Source of the DNA: Cordylochernes scorpioides
Taxonomy: Eukaryota > Arthropoda > Arachnida > Pseudoscorpiones > Chernetidae
Length of the DNA: 64,000 nucleotides
Assembly: GCA_030710605.1 (NCBI GenBank)
Contig: CP092886.1
Coordinates: 47,407,794-47,471,793 of the forward strand
Direction: 5' to 3'
Positions 1 through 10,836 of the stretch are shown here, piece after piece (positions within the stretch are counted from its first letter, which is position 1; each line of letters opens with the position of its first letter). The position numbers and the translations under genes were made by a program. The notes below the pieces were generated by a model. The model worked only from the letters and a program-made list of their open reading frames with translations, did no database searches and was not told the DNA's origin.

Positions 1-2
1 TG

Positions 3-3000
3 GGACTTGAAAAAAGGAAAAATTCTTATACACTAAAAGGTGTAGGTGACATTGTTGTCAACAGGACAACATCGCAGGTTGAAATAGAGTTCACCCCACA
101 TCATAATGATCAATTATTTTCTGCCAGAGCATTTGTGGTTGGGAGGGTAACTGCAGACCTTCCAAACTTCCAAATTCAGTCAGCAGACTTTCCTCATTTA
201 GAAAATTTGCTCTTGGCAGACCCAGAATTCTATGTCACCAAGCCCATAGACCTAATTTTGGGTGCAGATACCTTTGTAGAAATAATTCTAGGTCATAAAA
301 CAGATTTAAAGCACCATCCTATAGCACTTAATACCAAGTTAGGTTGGCTTGTTTCTGGGAGAATCCATTCAACTATTAAGTCGAATACTTCGGTAATCAA
401 TCACTGTACCACTGAACTTGATTCCAGCATAAGAAAATTCTGGGAACTTGAAGATGTCCCAATTTCTAAGGCCCAGTTGGGTATAAAGAATGCCCCATCT
501 CCAAGTCTACAAGAGTCCATTCAGAACTCTCCAAGTCTAAAGGAGTTCACTCAGAACTCTCCAAGTCTACAAGAGTCCATTCAGAACTCTCCAAGTCTAA
601 AGGAGTTCACTCAGAACTTTCCAAGTCTGCCGGGGTCCATTCAGACCTCTCCAAGTCTACCAGACTCTGTTCAAGGGTCACCGTCTCTAACTTTGAGCCT
701 ACAGAGCTCCAAACACAACTCTCCAACCCCCTTACAAGTATCAGTTCACAGCCTGAAAGAGGCCATGTCCCCTTTGGTCGAAATGCCATCAAGCCCTGGG
801 TGCTCCAAGCAGATTCCAATTCCTATAGAAGAAGACTCTATAGAGAGCCAGAACCGAGTTGATAATCTGCCATCCTACCCGATGAGCCCAGAGCAGAGTT
901 ACACTCTCTCATCGGCTTCTGTTGAAGATTTCAAGGCCCAAAGTGGGCCCAAGTCCCCTACATCTCCCACCAGAGGTTCAGAGAGTTGCCGATGTTCTGG
1001 GGATTATACAGAGCCACAGATGTCTCAGAACTCCAATTTTTCATGCTCCTCTATAGAAGAATCTGAAGATAATTCAAGTAAATCTGAAGAAAATCTAAGT
1101 AGATCCGAAGATAATTCAAGTAAATCTGAAGAAATTCCAAGTAAATCTAAAAAGTCACGTATCTCTAAGTTAACTCCACAAATTACTTCTAAACAAAACC
1201 AATTACTTCCTTCTGAATCAAGTCAACCATCCACTCCAGAACAACCTCTCGCTTCTCAGTCAAGTGAACCACTCTCATCTAAGAAAGAAACTTCGATTAT
1301 TCCTAAGATAAAGCCACCACCCTATTATAGGCGAAAACGTCAACTTCCTGCTGAGAAAACTTCATGGGATGAACCAATTGAATCAGATATAAAGTCAAAT
1401 TGGAATAAATTCCAAACTCAACTATCATGCCTAAAGGAAATCAAAATACCAAGATACCTGAACAATTCATCTTCTGAAATAGAAGAATTACAACTACATG
1501 GATTTTGTGATGCATCCCTTAATGCTTATTCAGCAGTTTTTTACTTGAAAACTAGATTCAAAAATCAAAAGATCAAAATCAATCTGATAACCTCAAAAAC
1601 TAAGGTTGCACCATTAAAGACCATTACAATTCCAAGACTTGAACTAAGTGCAGCATTGCTTTTGGCTCAACTGAATCAAGTCATTCTTGAATCATTTCCT
1701 TTTCAACCTGACAAAACCTTTTTGTGGACTGATTCACAAATCTGCATAGATTGGATAAGATCAGATGCCAGCAGATGGAAGGCCTTTGTTTCGAACAGAG
1801 TGTCGTCAATTCAAAATTTGACTCAAGTCACTGATTGGTTCCATGTATCCAGTCAAGATAATCCAGCTGATTGCGCATCAAGAGGAATCATGCCTCAAGA
1901 CTTGGTCAATCATAGAATTTGGTGGCGGGGTCCTATTTGGCTTCAAGAAAATAATGTTCGATATATTCCTTCTTCACCAACCCAAGTAAATCTCAATATC
2001 ATTCAAGAAGAAGTCGGTGAGGGTCAAGTGTTGGATCAAACAACCTTAATTCAAAATTCAGAAACTATGTTAAATCTAGAATTCATTGAAAGGTATTCCA
2101 CAATGACCAAATTGATCCGAATAACAGCTTGGTGTTGGAGATTCTACTACAATTGCCTCCTCTTTGATCCAATTCGTCAGAAAGGACCTTTGACAACAAG
2201 AGAATTAACAAAGGCAATTCAAGTCTTAGTCAAATCAATCCAGCAAGTTGAATTCTGCACGGAAATAAAATTACTGAAGTCAAACAAGCAACTACCTCTG
2301 TCCAACAAGCTAACTTCTCTAAATCCCTTCTTAGACACTCAAGGATTTCTAAGAGTTGGAGGTAGACTCAAGTATTCCTATTTAAATGAAAATCAAAAAT
2401 TCCCTCTCTTACAATCAAAATCCCCACGCCAGGAATCACTTATCAAAAATCTCTTAACTGAGAATGCCGACATTCCTGAGGCTATTGATGAGAATCAAGA
2501 AGATTCTTCAATTTTGGAAACCACTTTTGTCATTGAAGACGAAGAGTCTAACAAAGATATCGGGACTCCAAAGATTGAAATCTCCGAAGTTTCGGTTATT
2601 GATAAATCGGAAGGCAAATATTCGAAAGAACCAGTGGTCAGTGCAGAAGCTCTGGATAAGAAAGAACTGTGCCATGATGACTCAGCTCACCTCAATGTAG
2701 TTGAAGCTGATCTTAATCGACCTAAAGAGGCTACCAGTGGCATAATCAATGTTTATACAGAAGCTAATGAATCGTCAAGCAAAGAGAAAGTTGTACCTGT
2801 TGAAATTGGGGATACATCAACAAAGGATTATCTACAGAGCGGTGAAAAGGCTAAATTATCCCGCTGGAAACCCATCGATTCTCTATGCTTAGAAGACGTC
2901 AAGGAATCTGAAGACGACGATGAAAATTACAGTTCATCGGCATATATAGAATGGCCAGAAATCTTGAAGAAAGAAGTCTTAAGACCCGAAGCTTTAGAAA

Positions 3001-3272
3001 AGGCAGTCAATCTGGAAGATTTTGAGAAGGCGGCAGAAAGTCGACAACTCTCCAAAGAACATTTAGAGGAATCGACCAAACAAGGCTCATGCATAAAAGC
3101 TGAATCAAAAACTTGGGAAGATCCTATTGAATCCGACTTAGCAGCCGCAGAGTCTGATAATCCAGCAGTTCCCGAAAGAGAACTGGCCAACGAATCTGAA
3201 AATCTCATCCAAGATTCACCTCAATCGGATACTCAAAGATGGAAGCTGATTCCATTACCTTTCAAACAATGA
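3..3272 (+). CDS. BEL/Pao retrotransposon polyprotein, 5' partial, RT and integrase cores missing
   Basis: The frame is open from the left edge of the window to a TGA at 3270-3272, so the true start lies outside. The first 360 bases encode the C-terminal half of a Pao-type aspartic protease (LILGADTF at 252-275). An RT should follow, but there is a Ser/Pro/Glu-rich stretch instead, including about six 30-bp repeats (10-residue unit like NSPSLQESIQ) at 496-690. From about 1350 the frame returns to Pao RNase H with its acidic residues in place: FCDAS near 1504, RLELSAAL near 1637, WTDSQICIDW near 1726, NPADCASRG near 1860. A pre-integrase segment (NPFLDTQGFLRVGGRL) lies near 2322. The H2C2 and DDE integrase core are then absent and replaced by an acidic Glu/Ser tail. 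It keeps about 1090 codons without a stop. It is a remodelled, probably non-autonomous element; domestication is possible but unproven. Confidence 0.85.
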   Translation, partial: GLEKRKNSYTLKGVGDIVVNRTTSQVEIEFTPHHNDQLFSARAFVVGRVTADLPNFQIQSADFPHLENLLLADPEFYVTKPIDLILGADTFVEIILGHKTDLKHHPIALNTKLGWLVSGRIHSTIKSNTSVINHCTTELDSSIRKFWELEDVPISKAQLGIKNAPSPSLQESIQNSPSLKEFTQNSPSLQESIQNSPSLKEFTQNFPSLPGSIQTSPSLPDSVQGSPSLTLSLQSSKHNSPTPLQVSVHSLKEAMSPLVEMPSSPGCSKQIPIPIEEDSIESQNRVDNLPSYPMSPEQSYTLSSASVEDFKAQSGPKSPTSPTRGSESCRCSGDYTEPQMSQNSNFSCSSIEESEDNSSKSEENLSRSEDNSSKSEEIPSKSKKSRISKLTPQITSKQNQLLPSESSQPSTPEQPLASQSSEPLSSKKETSIIPKIKPPPYYRRKRQLPAEKTSWDEPIESDIKSNWNKFQTQLSCLKEIKIPRYLNNSSSEIEELQLHGFCDASLNAYSAVFYLKTRFKNQKIKINLITSKTKVAPLKTITIPRLELSAALLLAQLNQVILESFPFQPDKTFLWTDSQICIDWIRSDASRWKAFVSNRVSSIQNLTQVTDWFHVSSQDNPADCASRGIMPQDLVNHRIWWRGPIWLQENNVRYIPSSPTQVNLNIIQEEVGEGQVLDQTTLIQNSETMLNLEFIERYSTMTKLIRITAWCWRFYYNCLLFDPIRQKGPLTTRELTKAIQVLVKSIQQVEFCTEIKLLKSNKQLPLSNKLTSLNPFLDTQGFLRVGGRLKYSYLNENQKFPLLQSKSPRQESLIKNLLTENADIPEAIDENQEDSSILETTFVIEDEESNKDIGTPKIEISEVSVIDKSEGKYSKEPVVSAEALDKKELCHDDSAHLNVVEADLNRPKEATSGIINVYTEANESSSKEKVVPVEIGDTSTKDYLQSGEKAKLSRWKPIDSLCLEDVKESEDDDENYSSSAYIEWPEILKKEVLRPEALEKAVNLEDFEKAAESRQLSKEHLEESTKQGSCIKAESKTWEDPIESDLAAAESDNPAVPERELANESENLIQDSPQSDTQRWKLIPLPFKQ

Positions 3273-3380
3273 GAATTGTAATCTTAGCTACATAGTCGGA
3301 ATCAATTAGTCCAGCATCTATACTATTGGAACTCTTTTTTTTATTTTTATTTTTTTTTATTTTCTGGTCATCTCTTCCCA

Positions 3381-3668
3381 GCCGGGGGAGTATGTTGGAT
3401 CCTATAGTTAATAATTTCCTTAAATTCAATTTTATATATGAAAATTAAGCCAAAATATTCTAAATTCAATTGTACAATATAAATCTTTAATATGTAAATT
3501 TTAAAGCAATCAACATGTATGCAAATTTCTAGTTTGGTTAATTAATAGTTTTTTCTTTTCTCTCTCTCTCTACCACTAGTATCAAAATCTAAGTCAAATT
3601 CATGTACTCTAAATTCATGTGGTAGCTACTCATAACTCTAAAACCAAAGACAATAAAATAATTCAACA
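3381..3668 (+). repeat. Polypurine tract and 3' LTR of the BEL/Pao element
   Basis: A purine tract (GCCGGGGGAG, 3381-3390) is followed at 3393 by TGTTGG, the usual start of a BEL LTR. CAACA at 3664-3668 would give matching TG...CA ends and an LTR of about 276 bp. The 5' LTR is outside the window, so the right end is inferred from the terminal inverted repeat only. Confidence 0.6.
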
Positions 3669-3768
3669 CAAGTGGCAAAGTGCTTCTTAGTATCTTTTAC
3701 TGAACATTCAAGCCACGAACACCCACTATAAAAACATCTGCTCAACTCCGTTACCGGAACACTATCTG

Positions 3769-4353
3769 TCCAGCGATTTCCCACTTCGGGTCAAACGGTG
3801 TATTGCCGGACTGAGAATCCTCTCGGTGCTCTTTACTGATGATCGCCCCAAAATATTTAAAACAGACGGATGGACATGCGAGATTTGCGGGACAAGAATG
3901 GAGCCGGGGCTACATCACCATATACTCTCATGTATGAGGCTGAAAGACGAACGAGAAGTGCTCCTCAGTGAAATAGGCCTTGAGGGACTCTCTTTGGAGC
4001 TCCTGTTAAATGAGGTGGTGAGAAACAGAGCTGGAGCGTTTGCGTTGTTCAAATTTTGGAAGACGGCTGAAGAGAAGGGGAAGCTATATACATAATCTAA
4101 TTGATGTAAATAATTATATGTAAATAATCTTTGTCAGGATTAGAATGACGAATCCTGTATCTGACTTTGATTCCAGTAAAAGGCTTGTTGCTGCTGTTGT
4201 ATATAGTCACAGTGTAGAAAATACTATACTAGACCTACTACATATAGGTTTCTCTCTGTATTCTTAGTTCTCTTCTCTTCAATTACTCTGTAAACTGGCG
4301 AATCCTTTATAGGACGAGAGGTCCTCAATAAAGGCTTTTGTTGTTGTTGTTGT
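3769..4353 (+). pseudogene. Non-LTR retrotransposon ORF2 C-terminus and 3' end, 5' truncated
   Basis: The frame is open upstream of the first possible start and ends with TAA at 4093-4095. It encodes a C-terminal zinc-knuckle-like region (CEICGTRMEPGLHHHILSC, about 3877-3933), a typical end for ORF2 of I/Jockey-group LINEs. A 3' UTR follows and ends in AATAAAGGC and a (TTG)n tail at 4337-4352. The fragment begins just after the BEL LTR, as expected of a 5'-truncated insertion. The clade is not resolved. Confidence 0.6.
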
Positions 4354-4935
4354 ATAATAAACAAAAATTAAATCATTTTTAATGCTCCTGTGTACCATCT
4401 GCGGTGTACCATCTGTCGGCTACTTGTTGAAACACAACAATATATATTTGAAGCCAAAGCTTTTAGCAAATATAGAACTTAAATCTATCCATGTGGGCTA
4501 ATGGTACCAGTAGTAAGTGCTGATGTTGACAATATTCAGTATTGTTTTTTTTTTAATTTATAAAGATTTTGGTAAGGTACAATTTGGATTATAGATTATT
4601 ACCTTGTGTTTATAACGATTTTGTTCAAATTTCCTCCAAGTCTGTCCATAAAGCTTGTGACCAATTTTTAATATACTTTTAGACTACATATAAGTCTGAA
4701 ATTTTGTACTTTCCCCAATTCAGATAATAATGCAAGTGTACAAATTTTCAGACTTCTAGGTGGATGGGAATGAACCAATTTCTATATTTTTTTAAATCTT
4801 GTTTTTCAATCATCTATATAAATAGAAATGTCTGTGTGTGATGCATGATTTCAACTCAGAAAGTGTTGGGAGTTGAGGCTTAAATTTTTTTCAGTGATTG
4901 TTAAAGACTTCAAAGGGGAGAATAAAATCCCAATA

Positions 4936-5841
4936 CAGTATAACCTTGTTAATTCGTCGCAAAATAATTCGACACTTGTGATAATTTGAGCATGTCCCCA
5001 CCTCCAGCCTATCAAATAACAAAAGTTATTTGGCAAACGATAATTCGACACCATAAATTATTTGACAGATTTTTAAAATCAAATTCTGACATTGGATCAA
5101 TCTTTTTTTAAATATAAATTTAATGCTAAAATACAATATTTTTTGGCATACATAGCGGCCGGAGTTATTATATGTGCACCGTGCTTAAGAGTGTTACAAT
5201 ACATTGTAAATATCACCGCCGATGTTGCACAATTTTTCTTTACTCCTGCACGAATTACACAGAACTTAAGTGGCCACTAATTGCCAGCATAAACAATGAA
5301 GTAGCAAGTATGTTTAAATGAGTAACAATTTGAAAAAATATAGAAGAGGAAAGGCATGCATGCCTTTTAAAGATTGATTAAGTAGAATGCACACTAAATA
5401 GGGTTCTAGCTTAAAAGCAAACAACAATTAGATTTCTTTAAAGGATAATGATTTTTTAAATAAAATATTTAGCCATTTCTATATTTTTAAATTTATTTGC
5501 TTTCTTCCTATTGCATTTATTCACTTAGATTAAAATAGAATTTATTATTTTCTTTTGTCCTAAAAAATATATTTTAATGCAGTTTTATATTTATCACTAG
5601 AAGTTAATCATGAAAATAGTCTGAAAAAAAAAAGTTCAAATGGTATCAATTCACCCATCATTAATTAAGATATATATCAAAAGTATTTTCAAAAAATATT
5701 TTTAAAATTATATATTTGGTAACCTCAGAAAAATGTTCACTAGCAGTGAATGTTGTGATGAAATCATCTAACTTTAATTCAACACCTATTTTAATTTAAC
5801 TGAAAGCTCTGATCCCATGGGGTGTTGAATTAAAGAGACTG
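4936..5841 (+). mobile_element. Pogo-like DNA element Q, copy in block A
   Basis: The left end is TA then CAGTATAACCTTGTTAATTC; the right end is GTTGAATTAAAGAGACTG then TA. TA flanks and CAGT ends fit the pogo/Tigger group. An internal frame at 5092-5280 matches, at protein level, the frame on the minus strand at 62781-62999, so both are likely remnants of the element's own coding region. No complete transposase remains and it cannot be autonomous. Other parts of the family lie at 51187-54131 (split), 59147-59300, 62700-63173 and 63605 onwards. Confidence 0.65.
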
Positions 5842-5859
5842 TAGTTAGCTTCCCATCTA

Positions 5860-6884
5860 ATTGGGAATTTTGGGATTTGGGAATCTTATTGGGAATTTCT
5901 TGGAGCACAGAAAAAAATCATCATTCTGGGCAACTTTGTGACCCCAGCACATGGAACATCGGTCAAAATCAGCACATTAGTAAACTACTGGAAGGAGCCA
6001 TCGCTATATAGTCCCCTTTTCTCCATAGTCTCTCTCTTGTTGGGCAGGCTAGAGCGGCTATTAGTCTGGTGCTCTCATCAGTCTTCTACCCTCTCAGGCC
6101 TACCTGTCCAGTGACACTTTCATCTCAAGACTGTATGCAAGATTGGCGCGGTTTGTTTGGTGTCTTGATCACACTGCGTAGCTTCCCGGCAGCGTTCTGG
6201 CATGTCCTGTGTCCGTCGGTGATGTGGGGTTATTGGACATCAGCACCTAACTCCAGTTCGCCTGCTTTAAGAGGGTTCAGGCTTCACAAAGAGCTGGAGG
6301 TAAGAACGCCTACTCATGGCTGGCAGACTCTGGGACATGGATGGAACCCTTGTCTTCGTGTTCCTGGGTGCTGTCACGTCGTCGTCGGCTGCTGGAATTC
6401 TGGGAACAGGCCTTTTCCATCCTGGGCCTGAACCACTGGGTGGTGCCCACTCCCATCCTACTGAACCTGCACCACGTCGGCGCCTGCCGGTTCCTCTCGC
6501 CTCCATCATTTCAAGCTCCCTCAAGGTGGGTCGGAGTACGAGCGCCGCTCAATACCAGGCGACAAGGAGGGTCCACTAGGACGTAGTTCCCATGGATCAT
6601 TCTGCCAACTTCTGCTGACCGAAAATGCTAGGAGGGATTACAAGGAGAGGTCCTTGGAGAAAGCCGTGGTGCTGTGCAGGATGACTACTCCATTTCTGCA
6701 GAAGAATACGTAGATCGCAAAATATGTGGTGTGCTGGAGACCCACTGGCGATTCTCCACCAAACCCTGCAGCAGTGGCAGAGGTGCCATATTCATGGTTT
6801 ATAGTATCACGCATATAGACTGTGCACTTTTGCATGTACTGACAAGATGTCAATAAAATTATTTTAATTGTGTCAAAAAAAAAA
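5860..6884 (+). pseudogene. LINE 3' end with polyadenylation signal and poly(A), block A
   Basis: The segment is GC-richer than its surroundings and holds broken reading frames. A readable piece around 6110-6270 resembles the region just after the RT of LINEs (a ...FVW...LPGSVLACPVSVG... stretch). It ends with AATAAA at 6852-6857 and about ten A at 6875-6884. The same unit recurs at 54145-55520 with a SINE inserted. It may belong to the same family as the LINEs at 19.2-21.2 and 56.9-58.3 kb, which have a similar composition; that link is inferred. Confidence 0.55.
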
Positions 6885-6959
6885 TTGCCTAAAACCGCCT
6901 TGAAATTACTAGCTAAAAATGTCAAAATTCAAGAAATATATTAATTTATTGATTATAAT

Positions 6960-7480
6960 ACTATAAGTAATATTTCTCAAATACTGTCTTTTCACACACA
7001 CACACATAACCATATTCATATTTTATAAAGTCACAACATATGTGAATAATATCTCTATAAATGCAATGTTTGTGTGTCCATCTGTATGGCTGTGATGCTT
7101 GATTTCAAATCTGAAGCTGCTGGGAGTAAGACTTACTTTTTAAAGAGGAAGAAATAAAAAAATTCAGGTCTCTAAATCAAACCTCTTTGTTATTACAAGC
7201 AAAAAATATATATTAATATTAATTTATCTGTTTATATAAAAAAGGGTGTCCCTGGATCTTTAAAAAAGAAAGAAAAGAAAATTTTTTTTCCAAATTATTT
7301 AACGGATTGCTTCCTCTTTACCAATTTATTGCACTAAAGAAGGAGCTACTCTCGAAATATTTTGAAAAATAATTTTTCTTCTTTCAAAATCCAGGTATGC
7401 CTTTTTTATATAAAATATTCAATGGATCGCTTTGGACTCAAACAATTGATTTTTCTCATTATAATTAAGTATTCTGCTTG
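6960..7480 (+). repeat. Helitron-like fragment at the end of block A
   Basis: After a short CA repeat (6995-7007) comes a TCTCTATAAATGC...GTGTGTCCATCTGTATGGCTGTGATGCTTGATTTC type sequence that matches 56586-56925 and, more loosely, the stretch at 4812-4880. The motif resembles non-autonomous Helitron 5' ends, but no 3' hairpin can be assigned, so the class is tentative. Confidence 0.35.
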
Positions 7481-7514
7481 AAATTCATCATGAATACATT
7501 TGGCAGAGCTGACT

Positions 7515-7940
7515 GCTATAGGGCGCGTCCCCAGGTGGCGGATAGGGGAACGACCTTCAGATATGAAGGCCAGCTGCGAAACAAGCAGAATAACTGACGA
7601 ATAAGCAGTCGCGGACCAACAGCAGCATTGTTAGAAGAGGAGTAGACCTTTTTAAAAATCCTGACTTCAACTGACCTAGTTGATAGACCTCAGCAAGGGT
7701 CCCACTCCAGGGATACGGAGGAGCTGCGTCTGTACTCATGTTAGAGTCGTCAGCAAAGGCGTCTGCTTCCATGTTAGGAACGGCCTCAGACTACAGACAA
7801 AGTCAGACTTTCACCAAAGTGTGCCTGGATCGTGGTGCCATGATCAACGAAAGCTGCACCCCTACACCCCATTTCATGAGATCAGCATGGAATTCGTGTA
7901 ATCTTTACACAAGGGGATAAGAAACAACAACAACAACAAC
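7515..7940 (+). mobile_element. SINE-like retroposon with (AAC)n tail
   Basis: The unit starts near GGGCGCGTCCCCAGGTGGCG and ends in GATAAGAAACAACAACAAC. The head resembles the stretch at 28300-28400 read on the minus strand (GTCCCCAGCTGGTGATAGGGGAACGG). There is no long reading frame. The (AAC)n tail and the GC-rich head point to a SINE mobilised by a LINE with the same tail. Confidence 0.5.
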
Positions 7941-7962
7941 ATATAATCTAACAACACAGTCT

Positions 7963-8195
7963 TTGCCGGTCCTAAGCCCAGATGAAAAAGGAGAAGGGGG
8001 AGCAGTAACAAGCTCACTAAAAAACCTGGGCTCAGCTGGCCTGGCTGATAGTACCTTATAAGGGCTCCTAATCCAGGAATACAGGATGAGCAGCGTTTGT
8101 ACTCTAAGTTAGGAGCGACTGCACATGGCGTCTGTTCCTCATGTCAGAGGTGGCCATTTCTTTTGGAGCTAAGTCGGCCTGCCACTGAGAGGGTA
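7963..8195 (+). mobile_element. SINE family 2, 5' part
   Basis: It begins TTTGCCGGTCCTAAGCCC and matches the reverse complement of the copies at 21335-21700, 33115-33487 and 54413-54773. It stops abruptly at 8195, where a SINE family 1 copy begins in the opposite orientation, so the family 2 tail is missing. Confidence 0.65.
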
Positions 8196-8450
8196 AAAGT
8201 TGGCGAGTGCTTTTACTGTAAATGCACCACATGTTTACACATGTGAAAAGCAGTTCAAATTTTGCACTTACAAATATGTCAGAGCTCCTTTTGGTTACTT
8301 TCACTCACTGATGTGGTTGGACTTTAGCAGGAATCGGTGGCCATTAGAGCATTTTTTAATTTGAAAAAAGTGACCAAGGTGGGATTCAATCCTGGGTCGT
8401 AGCGGTCGAAGACCAACAGCTTAGACCACCTTCCACCGACCTCCGCATTT
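8196..8450 (-). mobile_element. SINE family 1, tRNA-derived, reverse orientation
   Basis: Read on the minus strand it has the family head GGTCGGTGGAAGGTGGTCTAA and a pol III B-box-like GGATTGAATCC (degenerate here; GGTTCGATTCC in the copies at 32.0 and 62.4 kb). It ends in the family body with the ACATGTG...CACATGT palindrome. It directly abuts a truncated family 2 SINE. Confidence 0.65.
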
Positions 8451-8569
8451 TGGACGTGTAATAATTATTATATACTGACTCTAAATGACCCTGCTTCACC
8501 AGACTTCTCCACTGGTTTATGTTTACCAGGTGAATTTTGCTTTAATGAATATTAACAAATATATCATTA

Positions 8570-8640
8570 TTACTCTATGGCTATAGTGAACCAAAAGCTC
8601 TGTCCCATTGGGGTTCACTATAGAGGGGTTTTACTGTATT
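8570..8640 (-). mobile_element. Element P end fragment
   Basis: GGTTCACTATAGAGGGGTTTTACTG followed by TA is the reverse complement of the left end of element P. Only about 65 bp are present. Confidence 0.5.
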
Positions 8641-8876
8641 TATTTGGATTAGGTCTTGTTTTCTTTTATTATAATCTATAATCCAAATTGTGCTTTATCA
8701 TACTCTAATTAGTAATGAGGTTCAAATGATATGCCATTAATTTTATCATCATCATTTTGTGTTTCATTTTAAAATTTTTATTTTCAAATCATTTCACTTA
8801 AGAGGGAGAGAGAGTGATTTATATTCAAACTATATATTTTATTACATCATCCATATAAGGTTAAATACAAAATTGA

Positions 8877-10525
8877 ATTAATAAGAACAAGGTAATAAGA
8901 CCAAATCCAAATAAATACAGTAAAACCCCTCTATAGTGAACCCCAATGGGACAGAGCTTTTGGTTCACTATAGCCACGGTTTGGCCATTTTTTTAAACTT
9001 TTCTAAATTTTTAGACCGTATAATTAAAAAACAGCCATACAAACAGATAAAGGCAGCAACTTAATAATGGTACTTTATTTTAATTCCTTAAATTGACCTA
9101 TTTCTTTACAGTAATGCTGAATATCAAAAGAAGTCATTTGATAATAGGTTCTTATCATTAGCATACATGCTTATATATAAACCTATGTATTATTTAAAAA
9201 TTAAACCAAATCCCCTAGGCAAAAAATTATTAATTATATATTCAAAAGGTATAAGAGTATTTTAGAATATCTTTCTCAAATAATACAATACTATATTTAT
9301 TTGAAAAAATGCCTCTAATATCTTTTTGTTTGAAAGTGAAATTTGAAAATTAGAATTGTCTTAAATAATGGTTATTTCCATCAAAGAAATAAAGCTCTGT
9401 GTATTCTAAATCAATTGAGGAAGAATCAAAAGTATCCAATTCAGAAAAATCGGACGCGAGACATGCTGATACGATAGCGCGATCGGTAAAATTGTGAATA
9501 AAAACACCAATTTGCAAACACAAAATCGGTGGTAAAACGGCCGGCCAGGGGGAATATCCGCGAAACCTGAATGAGTCATATACCTAACAAGAATTCCATT
9601 CTAAAAATAGAACTGTTGTGGTATTTTTTTTGAGAATTTATAAGTCAATTTGTTTGTGGCCCATAAGACATGGGGAACTGTTTTTTTTTCTTCTTCTTCC
9701 AATTCCAGTTTCCACATATTCTTCTGGAGTGTATATTAAATTTTGTTTTTAACCTGTTATTCAAACCATTTCTGGTTTTAAAATTAATTAGAATTAATTT
9801 TTAGCCTAGTTTAAACTTGATATAGAACTCTTCTAAAAGGGCATGCTGCCACTGTTATTTTTTAGAACGCCACTCTTTGTTTCTTTTCTTTATTTTGGAA
9901 ACCATTTGTATTTTTCTTCTATATCAAAATTGTCGAATGCAAAGATATTCTATTAAATAAAAGTATACTGTGTAAAAATGTATACAACATGCAGCAAAAA
10001 TAGAATGGAAATGAAAACAAACAATGCGCTAATTTTTTGTTTTGAAATCGCGATCCGCGAGCTGAAACATGCTCAAAATTTTGTTGTTCTAAAAAATTTT
10101 TAAATCACAATTTTAAGTTCGTATTTTTAATAGATTTTATCATTTTGGGACCAAAGATAGGTTCGTTATAGGGGTAGTTCATTATTTTAAAAATCGCAAA
10201 GTTCGTTATAACGATGGTAATTTCAATGGAATGGAATAGGGAATTGCCGTGGGTTCGTTAAAAGGAAATGTTTGTTATATCCAGGGTTCGTATTAGCAGG
10301 GTTTTACTGTAAATAGTGTGTGACATTTCGGTAACAGCGTTGTTACCATCTTCAGAAAAAGTATGGAACAATATTTATTTATTTGGATTTGGTCTTATCA
10401 CCCTGTGTTTATAATCTATAATCCAAATTGTGCCTTATCCACACTATTTATTCATTTGGATATGGTCTTATTACATTGTGTTTATAATCTATAATCCAAA
10501 TTGTGCCTTATCATAAATAGATAAG
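8877..10525 (+). mobile_element. Palindromic MITE, interrupted by element P
   Basis: The left arm (AACAAGGTAATAAGACCAAA) is at 8886-8917. The right part resumes at 10310 with TAAATAGTGTGTGACATTTC, then GGTAACAGCGTTGTTACC, then opposite-arm sequence ending in ATAATCCAAATTGTGCCTTA. The element was entered by P at a TA within its arm. Related palindromes lie at 49200-49935, 50763-50870, 58890-59045 and 59655-61085. Confidence 0.6.
8918..10309 (+). mobile_element. Pogo-like non-autonomous element P, complete copy 1
   Basis: Both ends are visible: TA-CAGTAAAACCCCTCTATAG at the left and GCAGGGTTTTACTG-TA at the right, giving 1392 bp with a TA target duplication. The ends are inverted over the first 12-14 bases only, as in pogo/Tigger elements. 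There is no reading frame of note. It matches 46819-48254 along its whole length. Confidence 0.75.
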
Positions 10526-10586
10526 ATCAAAAATGATAAAAATATATGAATAAATAGATGTAAATTTATAAAATAATTGGTAAATA

Positions 10587-10836
10587 CAGTAGAACCTCTC
10601 AATAGTGAACCCCAATGGGACAGAGCTTTTGGTTCACTATAGCCACGGTTTGCTCATTTTTTCCCTTTTCAAAATTTTTAGATCGTATAAAGGACAGCCA
10701 TACACACAGGAAAAGACTACCTCTTAATAGTGATCTCTTTGTTTTAATTCCCTAAATTTACCTATTTTTAATATTAATACTGAATATCAAAAGAAGTAAT
10801 TTGATAGGTTCTATTTATTAGCATACATGTACCTCT
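10587..10836 (+). mobile_element. Element P copy 2, left part
   Basis: It starts TA-CAGTAGAACCTCTCAATAG and follows the family consensus to about 10836, where GC-rich LINE sequence begins. The rest of this copy appears to continue at about 16204-16954 and 18017-18165, so it was split by the LINE and by a piggyBac-like element. Confidence 0.6.

Larger units (their letters stand above)
4435..7480 (+). repeat. Composite repeated block, copy A
   Basis: This 3-kb stretch matches 50620-56925 along its length, allowing for insertions. Shared landmarks in order are the TTTGAAGCC start, the left end of element Q, its right end, a LINE 3' end with AATAAA and poly(A), and a Helitron-like start with CTGTCTG repeats. 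Unrelated element types share the same junctions in both copies, so the block was probably duplicated as a unit. Copy A carries about 590 bp (5020-5610) that copy B lacks; copy B carries four inserts that A lacks. Confidence 0.75.

Noticed and set aside
607-819. Minus-strand frame opposite the BEL repeat region
   Set aside because: It lies within the coding strand's 30-bp repeats and has no independent support.
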